Of a stretch of DNA of 64,000 nt, positions 28,279 through 36,890 are shown piece after piece; within the stretch, counting starts at the first letter, position 1; each line of letters opens with the position of its first letter. The notes below the pieces were generated by a model, which worked only from the letters and a program-made list of their open reading frames with translations, was not told where the DNA came from and did no database searches. The position numbers and the translations under genes are program-made. Location: assembly GCF_001975225.1 (NCBI RefSeq), contig NZ_CP019445.1:620001-684000 (forward strand), given 5' to 3'. Origin of the DNA: Kosakonia cowanii JCM 10956 = DSM 18146 (GTDB lineage: Bacteria; Pseudomonadota; Gammaproteobacteria; Enterobacterales; Enterobacteriaceae).

Positions 28279-28438
28279 TTCTTGACTATTATACGAACAA
28301 ACCTACCGCCCGGAATGCAGGTCATTCTGTGGATAATCGGGGCCAGAACGGGACGAACTTATTGGTTTTAATAATGAATAACCAACCGATGGGACGTCTT
28401 TATCGTGTGGATAACCTGTTTTGCAGAAGGGAGTGATC

Positions 28439-30574
28439 ATGACACCGCATGTGATGAAACGAGATGGCTGTAAAGTGCCTTTCAGCTCGGCGCGGATCCA
28501 GGAGGCAATCTGGCGCGCCGCAACCGCAGCGGGAGTCGATGACGCAGACTATTGCGCCACCGTCGCAGCAGTTATCAGTAGCCAGATGCAGGATCGCGCG
28601 CAGGTCGATATCAGTGAAATCCAGACCGCCGTTGAAAATCAGCTGATGTCTGGCCCTTATAAGCAGCTGGCGCGCGCCTATATTGAGTACCGTCACGATC
28701 GCGATATCGCCCGCGAAAAGCGTGGCCGCCTGAACCAGGAGATCCGCGGCCTGGTGGAGCAGACCAACTCGGCGCTGCTCAACGAGAACGCTAACAAAGA
28801 CAGTAAAGTGATCCCGACCCAGCGCGACCTGCTGGCGGGTATTGTCGCTAAACACTATGCCCGTCAGCATCTGCTGCCGCGCGATGTGGTGCAGGCCCAT
28901 GAGCGCGGCGAGATTCACTACCACGATCTCGACTACTCACCCTTCTTCCCGATGTTCAACTGCATGTTGATCGACCTGAAAGGGATGTTGACTCACGGCT
29001 TTAAGATGGGCAATGCGGAGATTGAGCCGCCGAAATCGATCTCCACCGCCACGGCGGTGACCGCGCAGATTATCGCCCAGGTCGCCAGCCATATTTATGG
29101 CGGCACGACCATCAACCGCATTGATGAAGTGCTGGCACCGTTTGTTACTGAAAGCTTTGAAAAGCATCGCAAAGTGGCAAACGAGTGGCAGATCGCGGAC
29201 GCCGACGCCTACGCCCGCTCGCGCACCGAGAAAGAGTGCTACGACGCGTTTCAGTCGCTGGAGTATGAAGTCAACACGCTGCATACCGCCAACGGTCAGA
29301 CGCCGTTTGTCACCTTCGGCTTTGGCCTTGGTACCAGCTGGGAATCGCGGCTGATCCAGCAATCGATTCTGCGTAACCGCATCGCAGGCTTAGGTAAAAA
29401 CCGCAAAACCGCAGTGTTCCCGAAACTGGTGTTTGCCATTCGCGACGGGCTGAACCACAAGTTCAGCGACCCGAATTACGACATCAAACAGCTGGCGCTG
29501 GAGTGCGCGAGCAAGCGCATGTACCCGGACATTCTCAACTATGACCAGGTCGTGAAAGTGACCGGTTCGTTTAAAACCCCGATGGGCTGCCGCAGCTTCC
29601 TTGGCGTGTATGAAGAGAACGGTGAGCAGATCCACGACGGGCGTAACAACCTTGGCGTTATCAGCCTCAACCTGCCGCGCATCGCGCTGGAGGCGAAAGG
29701 GGATGAAGCCGCTTTCTGGAAGCTGCTGGATAGCCGCTTAGCGCTGGCGCGCAAAGCGCTGATGACCCGTATCGCCCGCCTCGAAGGGGTGAAAGCGCGC
29801 GTAGCGCCGATCCTCTATATGGAGGGGGCGTGCGGCGTGCGTCTGCAAGCGGATGACGATATTGCGCCGATTTTCAAAAATGGCCGCGCGTCGATCTCGC
29901 TGGGCTATATCGGCATTCATGAGACCATCAATGCCCTTTCCGGCAATAAACATATTTACGACAGCGAAACCCTGCGTGCGAAAGGGGTGGCGATTGTTGA
30001 GCGCCTGCGCCAGGCGGTGGATCAGTGGAAAGAGGAGACCGGCTACGGCTTCAGCCTCTACAGCACGCCGAGCGAAAACCTCTGCGACCGCTTCTGCCGC
30101 ATCGATACCGCCGATTTTGGCGTGGTCGATGGCGTGACCGATAAAGGGTATTACACCAACAGCTTCCACCTCGACGTGGAGAAGAAGGTGAACCCGTACG
30201 ACAAAATCGACTTCGAAGCGCCCTATCCGCCGTTAGCCAGCGGCGGGTTTATCTGTTACGGCGAGTACCCGAACATTCAGCACAACCTGCGCGCGCTGGA
30301 GGATGTGTGGGATTACAGCTATCAGCATGTGCCCTATTACGGCACCAATACGCCGATTGATGAGTGTTATGAGTGTGGTTTTACCGGCGAGTTTGCCTGC
30401 ACCAGCAAAGGCTTTACCTGCCCGAAATGCGGCAACCATGACGCCTCCCGCGTGTCGGTCACCCGCCGCGTGTGCGGTTATCTCGGCAGCCCGGACGCGC
30501 GCCCGTTCAACGCTGGCAAGCAGGAAGAGGTAAAACGCCGCGTGAAACACCTTGGTAATGGGCAGATTGGCTAA
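28439..30574 (+). CDS. nrdD: Anaerobic ribonucleoside-triphosphate reductase NrdD
   Basis: NrdD is the oxygen-sensitive class III reductase that makes deoxyribonucleotides from NTPs during anaerobic growth. The 711-residue protein has an N-terminal ATP-cone (MTPHVMKRDGCKVPF onward). A zinc site CYECGFTGEFACTSKGFTC-P-KC lies near 643, and the glycyl-radical loop RRVCGYLGS near 680 contains the radical glycine. The ATG at 28439 follows aagggag; a TTG at 28421 is in frame but is not favoured. It is activated by NrdG, encoded downstream. Confidence 0.97.
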   Translation: MTPHVMKRDGCKVPFSSARIQEAIWRAATAAGVDDADYCATVAAVISSQMQDRAQVDISEIQTAVENQLMSGPYKQLARAYIEYRHDRDIAREKRGRLNQEIRGLVEQTNSALLNENANKDSKVIPTQRDLLAGIVAKHYARQHLLPRDVVQAHERGEIHYHDLDYSPFFPMFNCMLIDLKGMLTHGFKMGNAEIEPPKSISTATAVTAQIIAQVASHIYGGTTINRIDEVLAPFVTESFEKHRKVANEWQIADADAYARSRTEKECYDAFQSLEYEVNTLHTANGQTPFVTFGFGLGTSWESRLIQQSILRNRIAGLGKNRKTAVFPKLVFAIRDGLNHKFSDPNYDIKQLALECASKRMYPDILNYDQVVKVTGSFKTPMGCRSFLGVYEENGEQIHDGRNNLGVISLNLPRIALEAKGDEAAFWKLLDSRLALARKALMTRIARLEGVKARVAPILYMEGACGVRLQADDDIAPIFKNGRASISLGYIGIHETINALSGNKHIYDSETLRAKGVAIVERLRQAVDQWKEETGYGFSLYSTPSENLCDRFCRIDTADFGVVDGVTDKGYYTNSFHLDVEKKVNPYDKIDFEAPYPPLASGGFICYGEYPNIQHNLRALEDVWDYSYQHVPYYGTNTPIDECYECGFTGEFACTSKGFTCPKCGNHDASRVSVTRRVCGYLGSPDARPFNAGKQEEVKRRVKHLGNGQIG

Positions 30575-30663
30575 GCCCGGAGATGTGCCCGATGGCGCGA
30601 CGCTTATCGGGCCTACGGTTGCCCCATCCTGGTTTTTTGCAAAGTCACTCTGAAGCAATTTCG

Positions 30664-30817
30664 CAACACAGTTATGGCGTCAAGTGGGAAGCGATTTCGC
30701 AAAGCAATTGGCGTCATAACAAGGCGGCAAACGAAGGAATCCCGGGGAGCTTACAAAAGTAAGTGACCCGGGTGAGTGAGAGCAGCCAACACAGTTATGG
30801 CGGCAAGTGGGAAGCGA
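30664..30817 (+). repeat. 31-bp direct repeats flanking a long hairpin, nrdD-nrdG gap
   Basis: A 31-base sequence beginning caacacagttatggcg occurs at 30664-30694 and again at 30787-30817 with a single mismatch. Between the copies lies a long hairpin: CCCGGGG, AGCTTAC, loop AAAA, GTAAGT, then CCCGGG, at about 30741-30772. The hairpin resembles an intergenic palindromic unit that I recall from other Enterobacterales genomes. The second copy ends immediately before the nrdG start. Confidence 0.8.
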
Positions 30818-30819
30818 AA

Positions 30820-31284
30820 ATGAAATATCATCAATACTACCCTGTCGACATCGTCAACGGCCCCGGAACCCGCTGCACCCTGTTCGTCTCCGGCTGCGTG
30901 CATGAGTGCCCAGGCTGCTACAACAAAAGCACCTGGCGGCTGAACTCCGGCCTGCCGTTCACGCAGGAGATGGAGGATCGGATCATCGCCGATCTCAACG
31001 ACACGCGCATTAAGCGCCAGGGGATCTCGCTCTCCGGCGGCGATCCGCTGCATCCGCAAAACGTGCCCGATATTTTAAAGTTGGTGAAGCGCATCCGCAC
31101 CGAGTGCCCCGGCAAAGATATCTGGGTGTGGACCGGCTACAAAATCGATGAGCTGAACGCCGCGCAGCAGGAGGTTGTGGAGCTGATCAATGTGCTGATC
31201 GACGGCAAGTTTATGCAGGATCTAAAAGACCCGATGCTGATCTGGCGCGGCAGTAGCAATCAGGTAGTGCACCACTTGCGGTGA
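30820..31284 (+). CDS. nrdG: Anaerobic NrdD-activating protein NrdG (radical SAM)
   Basis: NrdG uses a 4Fe-4S cluster and S-adenosylmethionine to create the glycyl radical on NrdD. The 154-residue protein has the cluster motif CVHECPGC (residues 26-33) and the SAM-binding GGDPL near 75; it equals the E. coli length. The ATG at 30820 follows gggaagcg and gives MKYHQYYPVDIVNGPGTR. It is 245 bases downstream of nrdD, with a repeat structure in the gap. Confidence 0.96.
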   Translation: MKYHQYYPVDIVNGPGTRCTLFVSGCVHECPGCYNKSTWRLNSGLPFTQEMEDRIIADLNDTRIKRQGISLSGGDPLHPQNVPDILKLVKRIRTECPGKDIWVWTGYKIDELNAAQQEVVELINVLIDGKFMQDLKDPMLIWRGSSNQVVHHLR

Positions 31285-31289
31285 TGGGG

Positions 31290-31574
31290 TTACAGGCGGT
31301 GATTAGCGCTGTGGTAAGCCGCCTCTTTTTCACGTTTACCAATCGCCACGACAAACACCGTCACCACGTTGTCTCTGACCTGGTAAATCAACCGATAGCC
31401 CGAGGCGCGAAGCTTTATCTTGTAGCAATCCGGCAAGCCGTGCAGCCGGGCTTTTTCCACTCTCGGCTGAACCAGCACCTCTGCGAGCTTCTTTTTAAAC
31501 TGCGCCTGAACCGTCACGCCCAGTTTTTTCCACTCTTTCAATGCGCGCGGATCAAACGCCAGCTCATAGATCAT
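31290..31574 (-). CDS. relE: RelE-type mRNA interferase toxin
   Basis: The 94-residue protein aligns by eye along its whole length with E. coli RelE, which cuts mRNA in the ribosomal A site. The catalytic residues Lys52, Lys54, Arg61, Arg81 and Tyr87 are all present at the same numbers, so the toxin looks intact. Its ATG lies 11 bases inside the antitoxin gene, so the two are coupled. It converges with nrdG, only 5 bases apart. Confidence 0.94.
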   Translation of the reverse strand: MIYELAFDPRALKEWKKLGVTVQAQFKKKLAEVLVQPRVEKARLHGLPDCYKIKLRASGYRLIYQVRDNVVTVFVVAIGKREKEAAYHSANHRL

Positions 31575-31806
31575 CCAGCCTGACCTTGATCCCTTTTTGC
31601 GGGTTCGCCAGGCGCTCTCTGACCACCTCCAGCAGCGCCGCTTCGTCTTCGCTCACCGTTACGGTTTTAACCGGCATGCGGCCATTCTCGGCAACGTATT
31701 GAAACAGCAGGCGCACCGCTTCGGTGGGCGTGATGTCGAGTTTCTCCAGCACTTTCCAGGCCTCCTCTTTGAGCTTGTCATCCAGTCGAACATTGAGCGT
31801 TGCCAT
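31564..31806 (-). CDS. relB: RelB/DinJ-family antitoxin
   Basis: This 80-residue protein has a ribbon-helix-helix N-terminus (MATLNVRLDDKLKEEAWKVLEKL) that would bind the operator, and a C-terminal part that would wrap and neutralise RelE. The ATG at 31806 follows CCGGAGGC; a longer frame to 31848 runs across the operator and is not used. It is the first gene of the relBE operon. Confidence 0.92.
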   Translation of the reverse strand: MATLNVRLDDKLKEEAWKVLEKLDITPTEAVRLLFQYVAENGRMPVKTVTVSEDEAALLEVVRERLANPQKGIKVRLDDL

Positions 31807-31830
31807 TATGCCTCCGGGCAGGTGGGAATG

Positions 31831-31863
31831 TGTAATGCAATATAGCATTACATTGGCATTACA
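31831..31863 (-). promoter_or_regulatory. relBE promoter-operator
   Basis: A perfect inverted repeat, TGTAATGC at 31831-31838 and GCATTACA at 31845-31852, flanks AATATA, which read on the minus strand is a TATATT -10 element. A third half site, GGCATTACA, follows at 31855-31863. RelB or the RelBE complex binding here would cover the -10, giving autorepression. Confidence 0.8.
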
Positions 31864-31884
31864 TCTGTTTTTGGATAACCGCTC

Positions 31885-33795
31885 TCAAAACCGGCTTACG
31901 CAGGCCATCGCCACGCGTTGAAAGGTGTCGAAATCGGCGCAGGCGCAGAGCCTGGCGGTGGCGCGTTCGCGCAGGAAGGTGACAAAAATATCGTAGATTG
32001 CCATCGCTTCTTCATACTCACTTTTGCTGATCGCCAGTAAAAAGATGACGTGCGCCGTCTCCTCGCCCCAGGCGATGCCCTGCGGGGCCAGCACGGTGTA
32101 AACCACGGTTTTCTTTGCCAGCAGGCCAAGGGCGTGCGGCAGCGCGATGCCTTCACCGAGCAGGGTGCTGACAATCGCTTCGCGCTCCACCACCGAATCG
32201 AGGAACTCGCCATCGACAAACCCCTCCTGCTGTAGCTCGGCGCAGAGGGTGCGGAACAGGGTTTGCTGATCCATCGCCTCATCGATAATGCGAAAGTGGG
32301 CGGCGTCGAAATATTTCTTCAGCATCCACGGGCGGGTGCGATCCACCAGCACCAGTTTGCCAATCTGCTCCAGCTGGTAGTCGCTGGGGAACGGCGCGAT
32401 GGTCACCACCGGTTTATCTTTTTCGCTGATGCGTGCGGTAGAGATAACAAAATCTTCCGCCAGCGTGTCGCACTGCTCGTAGTCGCGCAGCGTCACGGTG
32501 CGGGTAATGACGATTTGCGGATATTTGCGCGCCAGCACCGCTTCAATCATCCGCACCATCGCATTCCCGGCATCGCACACCAGCAGCACGCGCGGCTGGC
32601 GCTGGTAGCCAACGTTGTAGTGCCGCTCCAGCCCGACACCGATATGCAGCACCAGAAAACCGATCTCATTTTCGCTGATGGTATAGGGCGTATATTTCCC
32701 CCAGCTCGACACCGCCGCCAGCGTCATATCCCACGCCATCGGGTAGTGCTGTTTAATGTTATCCAGCAAGGGGTTAGGGATCATGATCTGGTAGCGCACG
32801 CGGGTGATCATGGTTTTGATATGGGTCAGCAGGTCGGCATGCAGCTGCGCATCGCCCTGCAGGTTGTAGTTATAGTGGGTATTGATATAGCCGAGGATGT
32901 AGTTCACCAGCGTTTCGTCATCATCAGCACTGATGGCGCTGGGCGCCGGATCCTGCACCCGCCGGGCGGCGATATGCACCCGCAGCCAGTGCTCTTCCGC
33001 CTCTGCCAGCGGTTTGCCCGCCAGCTGCTGCAACGCACTGGCAATATCCCGCGCGGCGTGGTGCACCTGCTCGTCGCCATCGTCGGCGGTGAACTCCGAG
33101 AGCGGAAACCCTTCGCTGATGCGCCGCACGGCAACGGCGCAGTAGAGCTGAATAAAGCGATCGCCCTCATCGGTAAGGCGAATATGGTAGCGGCTGAAGC
33201 AGTCGTGCAGAAACGGCGCCAGCGCCTCGGGCACGCCCGCGTTAAGCGCATCTTCGGTAATCAGCGGGTTATGAGCGTTGTGCTGCGCCAGTTCCCACAG
33301 CAGATCGGTGAGGCAGGCGCGCAGCGCCATCTCGCTGCCGAAGAGCTTCATGCCGTGGCGCGGCCGGGTCTCCAGCGTCAGGCGGTAGCGGGAGAACCAC
33401 TCGCGCACCTCGGTCATATCGTTTTGCAGCGTGGCGCGGCTGACAAACCACTCGTCAGCCAGATCCTCCAGCTTGAGGGAGAAGGCCGAGGTGAGAAAGC
33501 GCACCACCAGATAGTGCACCCGCTCCGGCCCGGTGCGCGGAATGCGCAGCGCGCGCGGGCGGGTGGCTTGCAGCGCGTGATAAAGCGCGGCATCGAGCAC
33601 CTTCAACTGATAACCGCTGCCGCGGCTCAAAATAAACTGCGCGCCGTGGTTCTCCAGCAACGCATTGAGCGCAGTGATATCAGCGCGAACGGTACGCGTG
33701 GAGACCGACAGCCGCTGCGCCAGCTCATCCTGCGGCAGCGTCTCGTTCTGCAGCAGGGTGAAGAGTTGCGCTAAACGTTGGTTCGGAAATCGCAC
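31885..33795 (-). CDS. BglG/MtlR-type PRD transcription regulator with EIIB and EIIA domains
   Basis: The 636-residue protein has the modular plan of PTS-controlled activators. It has an N-terminal helix-turn-helix at about 6-45 and a second DNA-binding helix region near 95-140. PRD1 is at about 190-285 and PRD2 at about 290-395, each with histidines that PTS proteins can phosphorylate. An EIIB-like domain starts near 402 with the cysteine loop LLVCDAGNAM (Cys407). An EIIA-like domain follows with GIALPHAL (His554). It starts at GTG 33795 with GAGGT upstream. It lies 83 bases after the KDGP aldolase gene at the operon end and is the likely regulator of that operon. The presence of DNA-binding domains suggests a DNA-binding activator rather than an RNA antiterminator. 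Confidence 0.88.
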   Translation of the reverse strand: MRFPNQRLAQLFTLLQNETLPQDELAQRLSVSTRTVRADITALNALLENHGAQFILSRGSGYQLKVLDAALYHALQATRPRALRIPRTGPERVHYLVVRFLTSAFSLKLEDLADEWFVSRATLQNDMTEVREWFSRYRLTLETRPRHGMKLFGSEMALRACLTDLLWELAQHNAHNPLITEDALNAGVPEALAPFLHDCFSRYHIRLTDEGDRFIQLYCAVAVRRISEGFPLSEFTADDGDEQVHHAARDIASALQQLAGKPLAEAEEHWLRVHIAARRVQDPAPSAISADDDETLVNYILGYINTHYNYNLQGDAQLHADLLTHIKTMITRVRYQIMIPNPLLDNIKQHYPMAWDMTLAAVSSWGKYTPYTISENEIGFLVLHIGVGLERHYNVGYQRQPRVLLVCDAGNAMVRMIEAVLARKYPQIVITRTVTLRDYEQCDTLAEDFVISTARISEKDKPVVTIAPFPSDYQLEQIGKLVLVDRTRPWMLKKYFDAAHFRIIDEAMDQQTLFRTLCAELQQEGFVDGEFLDSVVEREAIVSTLLGEGIALPHALGLLAKKTVVYTVLAPQGIAWGEETAHVIFLLAISKSEYEEAMAIYDIFVTFLRERATARLCACADFDTFQRVAMACVSRF

Positions 33796-33878
33796 GTCGT
33801 TACCTCATGGTTAAAAGTGGCGTAAGGGGTTGAAGCCTATGCAGATAATCAAAGCGCAGCCGCCATCCGGCGATGGCC

Positions 33879-34616
33879 TTACACCAGCGCTTTAGTCATC
33901 ATAAGCAGCTGGCGGACATCCGCCGGGCGGGTCTCGCCACTCACCTTATCAATAATTGAACTATAAATGTGCGGAATGATTTTGCTGACGCCCGCCGCCA
34001 GCGCGATCTCGACGATCTCGCTGAAATTCTCCAGATCGATGCCGCCGGTCGGTTCCAGCCAGAAGTCGTGTCGCGCGCAGGCTTCGGCAACGGCTTTGTA
34101 CTCCTCGCGGCATTGCAGCCCGCCCATCGGGAAATATTTGATTGAGCTGCCGCCCATATCTTTCAGCAAAGCAATCGCCGTCTCCACCGGCACAATCGCG
34201 TCGGCGGCCTGGCTGCTAAGCGGCCCGGTGGAGATTTTCACCTGCCCTGGCGTGCCGGTGGGCGAGACCAGACCGTTAACCACCGTCTCGTTCTGCCCGA
34301 GCAGCGCGCGGCTAGTGCCCACGCCGGTAAAGACCTGGTTCACATGCTGCGGCTGCACTTCGCGGGAGATGGCGCTGACCATCGCCGACTGGTTCGGATC
34401 GCCAGCACCAAGGCCGACGGAGAGCGCGTTATCAATCCTCAGCGCATACTGGCGCATATCGGCCACCGCTGAGTCGATATCCGGGTAGTTTTTTGACAGC
34501 ACGCCGACCAGCACATGCCCTTCCGCCGCTTCATAGATGGCGCTGGCGTTATCAATACTGCCTGCCAGCACGTTCAGGCAGACGCGGTCGTGGTAAAAGT
34601 TGGGGGTCAGTTTCAT
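33879..34616 (-). CDS. KDGP aldolase family protein (DgaF-like)
   Basis: The 245-residue TIM-barrel protein resembles DgaF, which splits 2-keto-3-deoxygluconate-6-phosphate to pyruvate and glyceraldehyde-3-phosphate in the D-glucosaminate pathway of Salmonella. The SSIKYFPMGGL segment near residue 158 contains the probable Schiff-base lysine, and EPTGGIDLENF near 187 matches the phosphate-binding loop. Its ATG overlaps the dgaE-like stop by four bases (ATGA), so the two enzymes are translationally coupled. The end-product supply to glycolysis is inference from family. Confidence 0.88.
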   Translation of the reverse strand: MKLTPNFYHDRVCLNVLAGSIDNASAIYEAAEGHVLVGVLSKNYPDIDSAVADMRQYALRIDNALSVGLGAGDPNQSAMVSAISREVQPQHVNQVFTGVGTSRALLGQNETVVNGLVSPTGTPGQVKISTGPLSSQAADAIVPVETAIALLKDMGGSSIKYFPMGGLQCREEYKAVAEACARHDFWLEPTGGIDLENFSEIVEIALAAGVSKIIPHIYSSIIDKVSGETRPADVRQLLMMTKALV

Positions 34617-35731
34617 GGGCGTGGCTCCTTATTCAGTTCCTCGGCGATGCGTTGCGCGATGATGGTCAGTTGCTCGGCGCTGACGCTGCGCACATCGGCT
34701 TCGATAATCCCTTCATTGGCTTTGTAGCCGCGAAAATAGATGGCGTACTCCCCCTGCTTGAGGGCCTCGACCAGTTCGCCGGTGGCGATGCCGGTGATGG
34801 CTTCGTCAAATTTGATTTCACTGCGGGCAATGTCGCGCCCGGCGCTGTCCCACACCACGCGGGCGCTGACGCCATTGAGGCTATTGAGCTGCTCAATAAA
34901 GGGGGTCATTTTGGCGACCATCTCCGCCCCGCTCTCCTTTTTCGCGCTGAGATAGTGCTCAATGGCACAGGTGAGGCCAAGAATGCCCTCTTTGCCCACC
35001 TTCATAGCGCGGCCAATACCCGCCGTCTGGCGTTTCACCCACTCGACATACTGCGTTTTGCCAATCACCAGCCCGCTGGTTGGTCCTTCAATCGCTTTCG
35101 CGCCGCTGTAGATCACCAGATCCGCCCCGGCGCGGTAGTAGCACTGCAGATCCTCTTCGGCAGCGGCATCGACAATCAGCGGCAGGTTATGTTTACGTGC
35201 TACCACGGCGGCCTGCTCAACGCTGAGCATGCTCTTCTGCACACAGTGGTGGGACTTGATAAAGAGGATCGCCGCAGTGCGTGGGGAGATCGCCGCTGCC
35301 AGCTGATCGGCGGAGCATTCGTTGGCGTAACCGGCTTCAACCACTTTGCCGCCGCCAAGCGCCACCATCGTGCCGACCGGTGCGCCGTAGTTCACGTTGT
35401 GCCCGCGCGGCAGCACGATCTCACTGTTTTCGATCTTTGTGCTGTGCAGGTTCTCCAGCAGCCAGTCGCTCTCTTTCACCAGCACGGCGGCCACGGCTTG
35501 CGCCAGCCCGGCCGAGGCGCAGGAGACGACGGTCGCGCCTTCCACATCCAGCAGCTTCGCAATGTAGTCGCCGGTTTTATTCACCAGGTCTTTCATTTCA
35601 AAGTAGTGGTTCATGCCCTGCAACGCCGCCTCAACCACTTCCGGGCGCGGGGTCGAGACGCCGAGCGCCGTCATGCGCCCGGAGGCGTTAATCACCTGTT
35701 TTAACTGGTACTTCTCATAAATCGAAGACAT
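34613..35731 (-). CDS. DgaE-family PLP-dependent ammonia-lyase
   Basis: The 372-residue protein belongs to the SelA-like PLP family that includes DgaE, which converts D-glucosaminate-6-phosphate to 2-keto-3-deoxygluconate-6-phosphate and ammonia. The PLP lysine is visible in DLVIYSGAKAIEGP near residue 212, preceded by LPLIVDAAAEED, the aspartate that pairs with the pyridine ring. It overlaps the upstream metallohydrolase gene by 17 bases and the downstream aldolase gene by four. Together with the aldolase it defines the chemistry of this operon. Confidence 0.9.
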   Translation of the reverse strand: MSSIYEKYQLKQVINASGRMTALGVSTPRPEVVEAALQGMNHYFEMKDLVNKTGDYIAKLLDVEGATVVSCASAGLAQAVAAVLVKESDWLLENLHSTKIENSEIVLPRGHNVNYGAPVGTMVALGGGKVVEAGYANECSADQLAAAISPRTAAILFIKSHHCVQKSMLSVEQAAVVARKHNLPLIVDAAAEEDLQCYYRAGADLVIYSGAKAIEGPTSGLVIGKTQYVEWVKRQTAGIGRAMKVGKEGILGLTCAIEHYLSAKKESGAEMVAKMTPFIEQLNSLNGVSARVVWDSAGRDIARSEIKFDEAITGIATGELVEALKQGEYAIYFRGYKANEGIIEADVRSVSAEQLTIIAQRIAEELNKEPRP

Positions 35732-36848
35732 GCTCTGCCCTCCCTTGTTCGGTCAGATAGCCCCGGCCCGCGCGAATGGCGGCCAGCGGCGTAAGTAACT
35801 GGTCAGCCTGCAAGGCGCTGTTCTCTGCATCGGTGAACAGCACCGGCTGGCGGCGAAGATCGAAAATTGTCAGATCGGCATCAAAGCCCACGGCCAGCCG
35901 CCCCTTTTTCGCCAGGCGCAGGCCGTTGGCGGCGTGGTCGGTCACGCAGGCGATCACCTGCGGCAGCGAGAGGCCGATGGCGAGAAATTTGGACATCACG
36001 TTCGCCAGAGAGCGCACCGGGCCATCGATGCGGTTGCGGCAGTAGATATCGGAACTGATGGTATGCGGCAGAATGCCGAGGCCGATGGCCTGCTTCGCCA
36101 CCGCAAAGCTGAAGCTGGCGCTACCGTGGCCGACATCGAGGCGCACGCCGCGCGTAATGGCGCGGGTCACCGCAGCGCGCAGTTCGCCGCCCGGCGTCAG
36201 AATGCGGTTCGGCTTGCCGTTATAGCAGTGAGTGATGATGTCTCCGGCGCTCAGCAGGTCGGCAATCTCATCGAGGTTCGGTGGGTTATTGCCGATGTGC
36301 ACCATCAGCGGCAAATCGCCATTCTCCTGCTGCATCGCCTTCGCGCGCTCCAGCGGCGTGATGCCGTTGTCGCCAACCACGCTGCTGCTCATGCGTGCTT
36401 TCAGGCCAACAACAAAATCGGGGTGGCGCTGCACGGCGTCGCGCACGGCACGGGCGTCGATATTGTCGAGGTTCGCCAGCTCGTTCTGGGCAATCAGCCC
36501 GACGCGGGAGATATTGAGCAGGGCGTAAACGTCGGTCGTTGCCTGGCGGGTGATGGCGTAGAAGTCATCAATATCATCTGCGCCGGTGCTGCCGGCATCG
36601 ATAACCGTGGTGACGCCGGTTTCAATCCCGACGCTGTCCGGTTGGTCATAGTAAATTGGTGAGTTGGGGTAGCAGTGGACATGGGAGTCGATCCACCCGG
36701 CGCTGACATAGTGTTTGCCCGCCAGATCGACGGTTTTCACCGCCGGGCCGCTAATCTCGCCAAGTGCGGCGATTTTCCCGTCGCTGAGGGCAATATCCGT
36801 TACCGTATCGTCCACCAGACGCGCCCGGCGCAGGAGTAAATCAAACAT
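35715..36848 (-). CDS. Amidohydrolase/deacetylase-family metallohydrolase
   Basis: The 377-residue protein is an amidohydrolase-fold enzyme related to dihydroorotases and adenine deaminases. Metal ligands are visible in GWIDSHVHCYP near residue 56, in the carboxylated-lysine segment VGLKARMS near 150, and in MVHIGNN and ITHCYNG further on. A DVGHGSASFSF stretch holds the late catalytic residue. In this family, which is conserved with the DgaE-type operon, it probably removes an acyl or related group from the substrate before the ammonia-lyase step; the substrate is not known. The ATG at 36848 follows GGAGAG. Confidence 0.85.
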   Translation of the reverse strand: MFDLLLRRARLVDDTVTDIALSDGKIAALGEISGPAVKTVDLAGKHYVSAGWIDSHVHCYPNSPIYYDQPDSVGIETGVTTVIDAGSTGADDIDDFYAITRQATTDVYALLNISRVGLIAQNELANLDNIDARAVRDAVQRHPDFVVGLKARMSSSVVGDNGITPLERAKAMQQENGDLPLMVHIGNNPPNLDEIADLLSAGDIITHCYNGKPNRILTPGGELRAAVTRAITRGVRLDVGHGSASFSFAVAKQAIGLGILPHTISSDIYCRNRIDGPVRSLANVMSKFLAIGLSLPQVIACVTDHAANGLRLAKKGRLAVGFDADLTIFDLRRQPVLFTDAENSALQADQLLTPLAAIRAGRGYLTEQGRAEHVFDL

Positions 36849-36890
36849 ATCTCTCTCCAGAAGTGACGGGTGCCGCAGCACCCGTATCGA

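Noticed and set aside
32263..33774. A 503-codon open frame on the plus strand opposite the PRD regulator
   Set aside because: The minus strand encodes a protein with clear HTH, PRD, EIIB and EIIA motifs; the plus frame has only a His/Arg/Gln-rich shadow composition.
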